DNA of 64,000 nucleotides. It comes from Phycisphaeraceae bacterium (lineage in GTDB: Bacteria; Planctomycetota; Phycisphaerae; Phycisphaerales; UBA1924). The notes below the pieces were generated by a model. The model searched no databases, was not told the origin of the DNA, and worked only from the letters and a program-made list of their open reading frames with translations. The translations under genes and the position numbers were made by a program. Numbering within the stretch: position 1 is the first letter of the stretch; each line of letters begins with the position of its first letter. The stretch lies in the NCBI GenBank assembly GCA_007693965.1, contig RECQ01000047.1, forward strand, positions 55,713 to 119,712. The letters run 5' to 3'. Shown piece by piece: positions 57,203 through 64,000 of this stretch.

Positions 57203-58771
57203 ATGGCGAGGATCAACTCAAACATCGCCAGCCTCACGGCGCAGACGAATCTTGCTCGGGCGAACAATGACCTCGAACTTCGCCTGCAGCGACTCGCCAC
57301 GGGCCTGCGCATCAACAAGGGCGCCGACGACCCTGCGGGCCTTATCACGTCCGAACGATTGCGAGCCGAGCTCCGAGGCGTCGAGCAGGGCATCAAGAAC
57401 TCCGAGCGGGCGTCCAGCGTGGTCGCCACCACGGAGGGCTCTTTGTCCGAAGCGAGCGAGTTGCTCAACTCGATCAAGGCTCTCGTCATCGAAGCCGCCA
57501 ACTCCGGCGCAGTTTCGCGGGAGGAGATCGAGGCGAACCAGCTCCAGATCGACTCGGCCATCGAGTCCATCACGCGTATCTCGAACACCGCATCCTTCGC
57601 AGGCCTCAAGCTGCTCAACGGAGAATTGGGCTACTCGCTCAGCGGCGTCGACGCGGGCAACATCGTCAAGGCCCAGGTGAACGCCGCCAACTTCCTCTCA
57701 CGCGACAATATCCAGGTCGATGTCGAGGTGGTGGGGTCGGCGCAGCAGGCACAGGTCTTCACGCGAGGCGATTTCTCGAGCAACCCGCCCTTCAACCCGC
57801 CGGGCGTTGACGGAGTTCTTCCCGAGTCCGTGACGCTGGAGATCGCGGGGCCAGACGGTGTGCAGGTGCTGACCTTCGGCTCCGGCACGTCGCTCAACGA
57901 CATGGCTTCGGCCATCAACGCGCTGGCCGACTCCACCGGCGTCCGGGCTGAACGCGTCGATGACGGCGACATCACTTCCGGCCTGCGTTTCCATTCCGTG
58001 GCGTACGGATCCGACGCGTTCGTCTCCGTGCAGCGGCTGGGGAACGACGGCGACTTCTTCCAGACAGTCGGCCTGCTGAACAACGCGCCGGCGGCGGACC
58101 TCGACTACGACGACCCCACCGTCACCACGCCCACGCGGCGCGATACGGGCAAGGATGTCGTCGCCATCGTCAACGGCGCGCTGGCCACGGGCCGCGGGCT
58201 GGAGCTGAGCATCCGGACCAACGTGCTCGATGTCGAGCTTCTGCTGACCGAGGAGTTCGCCACGCTGCAGGATCCGATGAACGCATCGGACACGTTCTTT
58301 GTGACCGGCGGCGGGTCGCTGTACCAGCTCGGGCCGCAGGTGACCGCGTCGCAGCAGGTGAACATCGGAATCCAGTCGATCGCCGACTCGCGGCTGGGCG
58401 GCACCAACATCACGCTCTCGGACGGCACGACGGAGTTCCAGTTTCTCAACAGCCTGAAATCGGGCGGCGCCAACTCGCTGTTGGGCGGCAATTTCCAGGC
58501 CGCCAGTCGGATTATCGAATCCGCGATTGATGAGGTCTCAACGCTTCGCGGACGTCTGGGCGCCTTCGAGCGGAACACATTGCAGACCAATATCCGCTCG
58601 CTTCAGGCGGCGGTGGAGAATGTGAGCGCTTCGGTTTCAGTGATCCGAGACGCCGACTTCGCGGAAGAGACAAGCCGCCTGACGCGCGCCCAGATTCTCT
58701 CCAGCACCGGCACGAGCGTGCTCGCCCTGGCGAACGCTCAGGCTCAGAACGTGCTTCAGCTTCTGGGTTGA
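57203..58771 (+). CDS. Flagellin 1 (divergent)
   Basis: The 522-residue flagellin has the conserved N-terminal (ARINSNIASLTAQTNLARANNDLELRLQRLATGLRINKGADDPAGL, in part) and C-terminal (DADFAEETSRLTRAQILSSTGTSVLALANAQAQNVLQLLG, in part) helices that build the filament core. The centre has the flagellin-IN pattern (VTLEIAGPDGVQVLTFGSGTSLNDMASAINALADSTGV). It differs from the two downstream flagellins in N-terminal wording and centre. ATG at 57203 gives the better spacing (6 bases) from GGAGG; ATG at 57200 is possible. A terminator follows. Confidence 0.93.
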   Translation: MARINSNIASLTAQTNLARANNDLELRLQRLATGLRINKGADDPAGLITSERLRAELRGVEQGIKNSERASSVVATTEGSLSEASELLNSIKALVIEAANSGAVSREEIEANQLQIDSAIESITRISNTASFAGLKLLNGELGYSLSGVDAGNIVKAQVNAANFLSRDNIQVDVEVVGSAQQAQVFTRGDFSSNPPFNPPGVDGVLPESVTLEIAGPDGVQVLTFGSGTSLNDMASAINALADSTGVRAERVDDGDITSGLRFHSVAYGSDAFVSVQRLGNDGDFFQTVGLLNNAPAADLDYDDPTVTTPTRRDTGKDVVAIVNGALATGRGLELSIRTNVLDVELLLTEEFATLQDPMNASDTFFVTGGGSLYQLGPQVTASQQVNIGIQSIADSRLGGTNITLSDGTTEFQFLNSLKSGGANSLLGGNFQAASRIIESAIDEVSTLRGRLGAFERNTLQTNIRSLQAAVENVSASVSVIRDADFAEETSRLTRAQILSSTGTSVLALANAQAQNVLQLLG

Positions 58772-58830
58772 GGCGATCGAGGAGCATCGTTCGAGGCGCT
58801 GACGACTGATAATATCGAGTTGATTCGCTG

Positions 58831-58860
58831 AACCCCCGGCACGGTCGCCGGGGGTTTTTA
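58831..58860 (+). terminator. Rho-independent terminator after flagellin 1
   Basis: AACCCCCGGC pairs with GCCGGGGGTT around an ACGGTC loop, followed by T's. It separates flagellin 1 from flagellin 2, so flagellin 2 needs its own promoter in 58861-59138, where no strong match was found. Confidence 0.9.
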
Positions 58861-59138
58861 TTTTGTGCGTCCAATATCAGAGATTGTGGCGAGAAGCCGG
58901 GCAGAACTCTCAATCTGCTCGGTTCCGTTGTCGATCTGGATAGCCGTTCCGGGCCTTGCACAGGCACGGGGCGCGTACACAGGGAATGTCGGCGGTCCTG
59001 AAGGAGTCGGGCCCCGCGTCAATCCCGGACAGCATGGTTCACGGCGGCGCCGCGAGGCGCAGCGTGGTTGTAATTCCAGGACATATGAAGCGCTCAAGGC
59101 GTGCGCTTCTGAGGCACATCACGGAGGATCAGGTTCCC
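58861..59138 (+). other. Leader region of flagellin 2
   Basis: These 278 bases must contain the flagellin 2 promoter. No clear sigma-54 or sigma-28 site was seen. A long open frame in phase with flagellin 2 begins at 58956, but lacks flagellin features before 59139. Confidence 0.4.
59118..59130 (+). promoter_or_regulatory. GGA-containing leader element, flagellin 2 (CsrA candidate)
   Basis: ATCACGGAGGATC, almost the same as before flagellin 1, but set 8-9 bases further from the ATG (GGAGG ends 12 bases before it). The extra spacing suggests the element may be kept for more than ribosome binding. Confidence 0.4.
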
Positions 59139-60686
59139 ATGAGTCAGATCAACACAAACGTTCAGTCGCTGATCGGTCAGCGCGTGCTCAATGCGAACAA
59201 CAAGTCGCTCGGGCTCTCGCTTGAGCGTCTCAGCACCGGCCTGCGGATCAACCGCGGCGCCGATGACCCCGCCGGTCTGATCGCGTCGGAGAATCTCCGC
59301 GCAGAGAAGACGGCGCTCAACGCCGCCATCAAGAACGCGGAGCGAGCCGAGCAGGTGGTCAACATCGCCGAAGGCGGTCTGACCGAGATTTCCGGCCTGC
59401 TCAACGAGCTTGAAGGCCTCGTCACGACGACCGCCAACACGGCCGGCCTCTCCACTGAGGAGAAGAAGGCCAATCAGCTGCAGATCGACTCGATTCTGCA
59501 GACCATCGACCGTGTCGCCGCCTCCACGAGCTTCCAGGGCACCCGCCTGCTCAACGGCAACTTCGACTACACCACGTCGAACGTCAGCGGCGAGGTCGAT
59601 TCCTTCCGCGTCAACGGCGCCAAGCTCGGCTTCGGGGAGACGATCGACGTCGATGTCGTCGTCACCCAGTCGGCCCAGGTCGGCGGCTTCTACCTTGATT
59701 TCGGCGGCGGTGCGCTCAACCTCGGCTCGGCCGACGACCGCTTCGTCATTGAGGTCGCGGGCGTCGAGGGCTCTCGCGAGCTGAGCTTCGCCTCGGGCAC
59801 GACGCTGGCTTCCGTCGTCGACGCCATCAACACCTTCACCGATGTGACCGGCGTTACAGCCACCGCGTCCGCCAACGGCACCGGCATCCGCCTCGAGAGC
59901 AGCAACCTCGGGTCCAGCGAGTTCGTCTCCCTCAAGGTCGTTGACGACGGCGACATCATCGGCGCCGGCGGCATCTCCAACTTCGAGGATGACGACACCA
60001 ACACCGCAGCGGCGGGCGCCACGGCTTTCAACGCCAACGCAGCGGCCAACGGCCTGACCGACAAGGGCCAGGACGTCACCGCGACGATCAACGGCATCCA
60101 GGCCGTATCCCGCGGCGAGACGGTGAGCATCAACACCGACTTCCTCAACGTCGAGATCACGCTCTCTGACGGCGCCGGCACCGGCGGCGTCGCCAACGCC
60201 CAGACGCTCGGACGCGTCGAGGCCTTCACGATCTCCGGCGGCGGCGCTGACTTCCAGCTCGCAGGCCAGGTGGACATCGCCGGCAAGGTGAGCCTCGGCA
60301 TCGGCAACGTCGCGTCGCGCAGCATCGGCCGCTCGGTCGATGACGGCACGACTTACTTCCTCGCCGATCTCGGCGGCGGCAAGGACCTCAACGTCGAGGA
60401 CGGCGACCTCACCAATGCCCAGAAGGTGGTCACCTCCGCGATTCGCGAGGTCAGCTCGCTTCGCGGCCGCCTCGGCGCCTTCCAGCAGAACATCGTCGGC
60501 GCCACCATCCGCAGCCTTGGCGTCGCCTTCGAGAACACGACCGCGGCCGAGTCCGCCGTCCGTGACGCCGACTTCGCCGCCGAAACGGCCGAACTGACGC
60601 GTTCGCAGATTCTCGTCAGCTCCAGCACCAACGTCCTCGGACTGGCCAACGCCCAGCCGCAGAACGTGCTGTCGCTGCTCGGGTAA
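59139..60686 (+). CDS. Flagellin 2
   Basis: The 515-residue flagellin starts MSQINTNVQSLIGQRVLNAN and has the LRINRGADDPAGLIASENLR motif, then flagellin-IN (VEGSRELSFASGTTLASVVDAINTFTDVTGV) and the usual end. It is very close to flagellin 3 over both ends and most of the middle, so the two are recent paralogues. The 5' in-frame extension to 58956 is not used, as the ATG at 59139 opens the flagellin core. A terminator follows. Confidence 0.94.
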   Translation: MSQINTNVQSLIGQRVLNANNKSLGLSLERLSTGLRINRGADDPAGLIASENLRAEKTALNAAIKNAERAEQVVNIAEGGLTEISGLLNELEGLVTTTANTAGLSTEEKKANQLQIDSILQTIDRVAASTSFQGTRLLNGNFDYTTSNVSGEVDSFRVNGAKLGFGETIDVDVVVTQSAQVGGFYLDFGGGALNLGSADDRFVIEVAGVEGSRELSFASGTTLASVVDAINTFTDVTGVTATASANGTGIRLESSNLGSSEFVSLKVVDDGDIIGAGGISNFEDDDTNTAAAGATAFNANAAANGLTDKGQDVTATINGIQAVSRGETVSINTDFLNVEITLSDGAGTGGVANAQTLGRVEAFTISGGGADFQLAGQVDIAGKVSLGIGNVASRSIGRSVDDGTTYFLADLGGGKDLNVEDGDLTNAQKVVTSAIREVSSLRGRLGAFQQNIVGATIRSLGVAFENTTAAESAVRDADFAAETAELTRSQILVSSSTNVLGLANAQPQNVLSLLG

Positions 60687-60751
60687 TCCGGCCTGAAGAC
60701 CCGATTCCCGGCCTCCAGAGGCCGGAACAGGGACTGATCCTCTGATCCCTC

Positions 60752-60784
60752 ACCCCCGCGGGCGAAAGCCCGCGGGGGTTTTTT
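60752..60784 (+). terminator. Rho-independent terminator after flagellin 2
   Basis: A 12-base GC stem around a GAAA loop (60752-60775) ends in a T run. A weaker hairpin lies at 60690-60717. Confidence 0.92.
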
Positions 60785-61002
60785 ATGCCCCGGCGCACAG
60801 CGTCCGCATAACACGACTTTTCGACAAAGTCCGAGTTGGACAAAACTCGCCCTCATCCGTTTCCGACTTACAGGGCGTTCCATGCGTCGTCCAGTAATCG
60901 ACGGCAGAGCGGCCGGGGGATCGGCCATCCACACAACGGCGGCGGAGCCGCGGACAACCAGGCCTTCAGGCCAATGCATCGTTTGATCAGGGAGGATCAA
61001 AA
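60785..61002 (+). other. Leader region of flagellin 3
   Basis: This stretch of 218 bases holds the flagellin 3 promoter. It is AT-richer at 60815-60860. No firm promoter match was found. The ribosome site and GGA element lie at 60986-60998. Confidence 0.4.
60986..60998 (+). promoter_or_regulatory. GGA-containing leader element, flagellin 3 (CsrA candidate)
   Basis: ATCAGGGAGGATC precedes the ATG at 61003 and matches the elements of the other flagellins with one change (C to G). GGATC is shared exactly with the flagellin 2 element. Confidence 0.4.
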
Positions 61003-62559
61003 ATGAGCCAGATCAACACCAACGTCCAGTCGCTGATCGCACAACGCGTGCTCGGTCAGAACAATCGAGGCCTCGCATTGTCGCTCGAGCGACTCAGCAC
61101 CGGCCTTCGCATCAACCGAGGCGCCGATGATCCTGCGGGACTTATCGCATCCGAGAACCTTCGGGCTGAAAAGACCGCCCTCGGAGCTGCGATCAAGAAC
61201 GCAGAGCGCGCCGAGCAGGTCGTGAACATCGCGGAAGGCGGCCTCACCGAGATCGCCGCCCTTCTGAATGAAGTCGAAGGCCTCATCACCTCGACAGCGA
61301 ACACCGCCGGCCTCTCTCTAGAAGAGCGGCAGGCGAACCAGCTCCAGATCGATTCGATTCTGCAGACCATCGACCGCGTCGCCGCGGCCACCAGCTTCCA
61401 GGGGCTGCGCCTCCTCAACGGCAACCTGGATTACACGACATCCAACATCGCGGGTCAGGTCGCGGAGTTCCGCGTCAACGGCGCCAAGCTGGGCTTCGAG
61501 TCCACGCTGGATGTCGATGTCGTCGTCACCAACTCCGCACAAGTCGGCGGTTACTACCTCTCGCTCGCGGGCGCATCGCTCGACCTCGGCGGCGCGACCG
61601 ACAGTTTCGTCATCGAAGTCGCGGGCGCCGAAGGCGCCAGGGAGCTCAGCTTCGCCTCCGGCACGACGCTCGAGGCGATTGTCAACGCCATCAACACATT
61701 CACCGACGTCACCGGCGTGAAGGCGGTCGCCTCCACCAACAACACCGGCGTCAGGCTCGAGAGCACCGGATTCGGATCGAGCGAGTTCGTCTCGGTGAAG
61801 GTCGTCAACGACGGCGGCATCGGATCCGCGAACAACGAGGGCCTCTACAACTACAACGCCACCAACACCAACGCCGCCGATGCGACGACACAGCTCGCCT
61901 TCAACAGCACCGCCGCAGGCAACGGCGTGCTCGATCGCGGACAGGATCTCGCGGCGACCATCAACGGCATTCAGGCCGTCGCCAACGGCACCGTGGTCAG
62001 CATCAACACCGACTTCCTCAATGTCGAGATCGACCTCAACAGCGGCGCAGCGCCGATGGGGCAGGCCAATGCCCAGACGCTTGGACGCGTCGAGGCCTTC
62101 ACCATCACCGGCGGCGGCGCCGATTTCCAGCTCGCCAGCAAGGTGGACATCGCCGGCAAGGTGAGCCTGGGCGTCTCCAACGTCGCGGCCCGCAGCGTCG
62201 GACGCACATCCATCGACGGCACGACCTACTTCCTCGCCGATCTCGGCGGCGGCAAGAACCTCAATGTCGTCGACGGCGACCTCACCTCGGCCCAGCGCGT
62301 CACCAGCTCCGCGATCAAGCAGATCAGCTCGCTCCGCGGCCGGCTCGGCGCCTTCCAGAAGAACACCATCGGCGCCACCATCCGAAGCCTCGGCGTGTCG
62401 CTCGAGAACACGACCGCCGCAGAATCCGCCATCCGCGACACCGACTTCGCCGCTGAAACCGCGGCCCTGACGCGGGCTCAGATTCTCGTTAGCTCCAACA
62501 CCAACGTCCTCTCCCTCGCCAACGCGCAGCCGCAGAACGTCCTCCAGCTCCTCGGCTGA
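61003..62559 (+). CDS. Flagellin 3
   Basis: The 518-residue flagellin starts MSQINTNVQSLIAQRVLGQN and carries the same motifs as flagellin 2: LRINRGADDPAGLIASENLR, GARELSFASGTTLEAIVNAINTFTDVTGV and the DTDFAAETAALTRAQILVSS end. The centre differs by short insertions (an Asn/Ala-rich loop near residue 290). Filaments could be built from mixed subunits. A terminator follows. Confidence 0.95.
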   Translation: MSQINTNVQSLIAQRVLGQNNRGLALSLERLSTGLRINRGADDPAGLIASENLRAEKTALGAAIKNAERAEQVVNIAEGGLTEIAALLNEVEGLITSTANTAGLSLEERQANQLQIDSILQTIDRVAAATSFQGLRLLNGNLDYTTSNIAGQVAEFRVNGAKLGFESTLDVDVVVTNSAQVGGYYLSLAGASLDLGGATDSFVIEVAGAEGARELSFASGTTLEAIVNAINTFTDVTGVKAVASTNNTGVRLESTGFGSSEFVSVKVVNDGGIGSANNEGLYNYNATNTNAADATTQLAFNSTAAGNGVLDRGQDLAATINGIQAVANGTVVSINTDFLNVEIDLNSGAAPMGQANAQTLGRVEAFTITGGGADFQLASKVDIAGKVSLGVSNVAARSVGRTSIDGTTYFLADLGGGKNLNVVDGDLTSAQRVTSSAIKQISSLRGRLGAFQKNTIGATIRSLGVSLENTTAAESAIRDTDFAAETAALTRAQILVSSNTNVLSLANAQPQNVLQLLG

Positions 62560-62590
62560 TCCGAATTTCTCCCGAGCTCATTCTCCTCCC

Positions 62591-62627
62591 GCGGCCCGGG
62601 CGCCCAGCGCGCCCGGGCCGCTTTTTT
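62591..62627 (+). terminator. Rho-independent terminator after flagellin 3
   Basis: A strong GC stem (GCGGCCCGGGCGC with GCGCCCGGGCCGC-type pairing, three-base loop) is followed by six T's. It ends the flagellar block. Confidence 0.93.
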
Positions 62628-62690
62628 ACGCACAGCTCGCGATGAGCGCCGCATCGTCGCTATAGTGCGCGCCCAGGCAGGAGGTGCGCT

Positions 62691-63404
62691 ATGAATGGTG
62701 ATTTCACAGATCGACACGTCGTCGTCACCGGCGGCGCCGGGGCGCTTGGCGGCGCTGTCGTAGAATTGTTGCTCGAAACCGGCGCCATGTGCCACGTGCC
62801 ATGCTTCGACCGGGCCGAGTACGACGGCTTCCCGTTCACCAGTCACGACCGCGTTCGCGCTGTCGCGGGCGTCGACCTGGCGAAGGAGGAGGCGTGCGAG
62901 TCATTCTTCGCTGAACCGCCCGACCTGTGGGCGTCTATCCACATCGCCGGAGGCTTCGCGATGGCGCCGATCGCCGAGACCTCGCTTGCGAACTGGAGGC
63001 GCATGATGGACATGAACGCGACGAGCTGCTTCCTCTCCTGCCGCGAGGCGGTGAGGAAAATGCGGGCATCAGACACCGGCGAGGGGACCGGCGGACGCAT
63101 CGTAAACGTCGCAGCGCGCCCCGCGCTGGCGCCGGCGGGCGGCATGATCGCCTACACCACCAGCAAAGCGGCCGTCGCTTCGATCACACAGTGCCTTGCA
63201 GAGGAATTGAAGAGCGAGGGGATCTGGGTGAACGCCGTCGTCCCCTCGATCATGGACACGCCCGCCAACCGCGAGGCGATGCCGGATGCGGACCATGCGA
63301 GCTGGGCGAGCGTCGAGGACGTGGCGCGGACAATCGTCTTTCTCGCGTCGCCGGACAACCGCGTGAGCAGTGGAGGGCTTGTGCCGGTGTATGGGAGAAG
63401 CTGA
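62691..63404 (+). CDS. Short-chain dehydrogenase/reductase with missing catalytic Ser
   Basis: The 237-residue protein has the SDR fold: nucleotide motif TGGAGALGG (13-21), the NAG-like region IHIAGGF, and the active-site YTTSK (Tyr 155, Lys 159). The position that normally holds the catalytic Ser (13 before Tyr) is Ala 142, in VNVAARPAL. It may therefore be a weak or non-standard reductase; substrate unknown. AGGAGGTG lies 6-7 bases upstream of the ATG, one of the best ribosome sites here. Confidence 0.82.
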   Translation: MNGDFTDRHVVVTGGAGALGGAVVELLLETGAMCHVPCFDRAEYDGFPFTSHDRVRAVAGVDLAKEEACESFFAEPPDLWASIHIAGGFAMAPIAETSLANWRRMMDMNATSCFLSCREAVRKMRASDTGEGTGGRIVNVAARPALAPAGGMIAYTTSKAAVASITQCLAEELKSEGIWVNAVVPSIMDTPANREAMPDADHASWASVEDVARTIVFLASPDNRVSSGGLVPVYGRS

Positions 63405-63424
63405 GTGTGAGTAGGTGTGTGGTG

Positions 63425-63472
63425 GTGAGCGGGTGAGTGGGTGAGTGGGTGATGGGGTGATGGGGTGAAGAG
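63425..63472 (+). repeat. GTGAGTGG octamer array
   Basis: Six eight-base units starting GTGA: GTGAGCGG, GTGAGTGG twice, GTGATGGG twice, GTGAAGAG. Its complement is the array at 63955. Confidence 0.88.
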
Positions 63473-63542
63473 AGTTTGGCGGGCGCATTCCAAGATTCGG
63501 GAGTCGGCGCTGCATTCGTCAATCGACTCGAACGAGAACGCG

Positions 63543-63566
63543 CGAGCCGGGGCGTCCCGCCCCGAG
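63543..63566. repeat. Inverted copy of the GGGGCG palindrome
   Basis: This segment is the reverse complement of the palindrome-bearing ends of the two 143-base repeats (CTCGGGGCGGGACGCCCCGG-type). The core GGGGCG-GGA-CGCCCC is itself an inverted repeat. Confidence 0.85.
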
Positions 63567-63649
63567 TTGATGAGCAGCACACATTCAATGTGCGAGTGGA
63601 CCGCGCAGAATTCCTCGTTGAATGGTTTTCATCTCCGCACGCACGCCTT

Positions 63650-63792
63650 GGTTCCCGAAGAGACGCCGAGGCTGAGTCTTCGAAGCCTCGGGTGGATGTG
63701 TCGAAGTTGCACGGTTGCGTTGAGCTGTTCAGTTTTTCAAGTGGCTTGACGTCTGGACGAACTCGGGGCGGGACGCCCCGGCTCGCTGGGCC
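63650..63792. repeat. Direct repeat, copy 1 (143 bases)
   Basis: Closely matches 63799-63942 over its whole length with scattered substitutions. It ends in the GGGGCGGGACGCCCC palindrome and GGCTCGCTGGGCC. Confidence 0.9.
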
Positions 63793-63798
63793 AACTTT

Positions 63799-63942
63799 GG
63801 TTCCTGAAGAGACGCCGAGGCTGAGTCCTCGAAGTCTCGGGTGGAGATGTCGAAGTCGCGCGGTTGCGTTGAGCTGTTCAGTTTCTCAAGTGGATTGGCA
63901 TCTGGATGGACTCGGGGCGGGACGCCCCGGCTCGCTGGGCCA
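63799..63942. repeat. Direct repeat, copy 2 (144 bases)
   Basis: Second copy of the unit at 63650, separated by six bases. The differences are point changes plus one small shift, so the copies have diverged a little since duplication. Confidence 0.9.
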
Positions 63943-63954
63943 TGTACGAATAAA

Positions 63955-63994
63955 CCACTCACCCACTCACCCACTCACCCACTCACCCAATCAC
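63955..63994 (-). repeat. CCACTCAC octamer array
   Basis: Five eight-base units (CCACTCAC four times, CCAATCAC once), complementary to the array at 63425. The two arrays could pair as the ends of a large hairpin. Confidence 0.92.
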
Positions 63995-64000
63995 CGCATC

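Larger units (their letters stand above)
63405..64000. repeat. Repeat-filled tail without genes
   Basis: Nearly 600 bases with no credible gene. Octamer arrays in opposite orientation lie near the two ends (63425-63472 and 63955-63994). Between them are a direct duplication of ~143 bases and three copies of a GGGGCG/CGCCCC palindrome, one inverted. See the separate entries. Confidence 0.85.

Noticed and set aside
58956..59138. N-terminal extension of flagellin 2
   Set aside because: An in-frame upstream ATG exists, but flagellin cores start at MSQINTNVQS, the ribosome site is at 59122, and the extension has no flagellin features.
58880..61000. Sigma-28-like promoters before flagellins 2 and 3
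   Set aside because: Best matches (TCAA-N16-GTCGATCT near 58911 and AAAA-N16-TCCGACTT near 60841) share only about half the consensus and have the wrong spacing.
63729..63974. Open frame across the repeated tail (81 codons, minus)
   Set aside because: It consists of the duplicated palindromic repeats and octamers, so the reading frame is incidental.

Overview
The window reads as a high-GC Gram-negative chromosome. It probably belongs to the Planctomycetota, class Phycisphaerae. The clues are a paired DUF1800/DUF1501 locus with a Tat-type leader, a dockerin-bearing secreted protein, a very large SecA, futalosine-pathway menaquinone genes, flagella with P- and L-rings plus a FliW/CsrA pair, and many intergenic short repeats. 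This assignment is an inference from gene content; no rRNA or tRNA was seen.

Layout. At 1-1375 (minus) are the cut-off pilC and pilT of a type IV pilus. At 1713-2258 is a small LuxR-type regulator. At 2764-7672 are two exported proteins, one large with Ig-like modules and one with a dockerin. They lead into a nearly gapless type II secretion operon at 7674-19432 (pseudopilin, gspG, E, F, D, I, J, K, L, M and a C-like gene). Convergent to it, 19453-24757 (minus) carries pilM-N-O-P-B. From 24986 to 46096 lies a housekeeping stretch: futalosine hydrolase, ribF, nrnA, an orphan methyltransferase, DUF1501/DUF1800, a glycosyltransferase, a universal stress protein, birA, a small exported protein, secA, an acetyltransferase, efp, a Tat-type metallo-hydrolase, mqnC, a membrane protein and xerD. 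From 46339 to 62559 is a flagellar block: a small unknown gene, flgF, flgG, flgA, flgH, flgI, flgJ, flgN, flgK, flgL, fliW, csrA and three flagellins. An SDR gene and a repeat-filled tail close the window.

How the genes fit together. The pilus and T2SS genes build two related envelope machines that share fold families (PilB/GspE, PilC/GspF, PilM-N/GspL, PilO/GspM). The two exported proteins at the head of the T2SS operon are candidate cargo. The flagellar block runs from rod and rings to hook junction to filament. FliW and CsrA sit between the junction proteins and the flagellins, and all three flagellin leaders share a GGA-containing Shine-Dalgarno element, which suggests CsrA control.

Most notable: (1) a 127-residue exported protein ending in a Pro-Pro-Pro motif directly upstream of secA, a candidate SecM-like secretion sensor; (2) a 1441-residue SecA with an apparent array of helical repeats and a degenerate zinc tail; (3) a family of CGGAG inverted repeats in three intergenic gaps between convergent genes; (4) a 14-unit GAGT heptamer array directly before flgK; (5) the dockerin protein attached to a T2SS operon.
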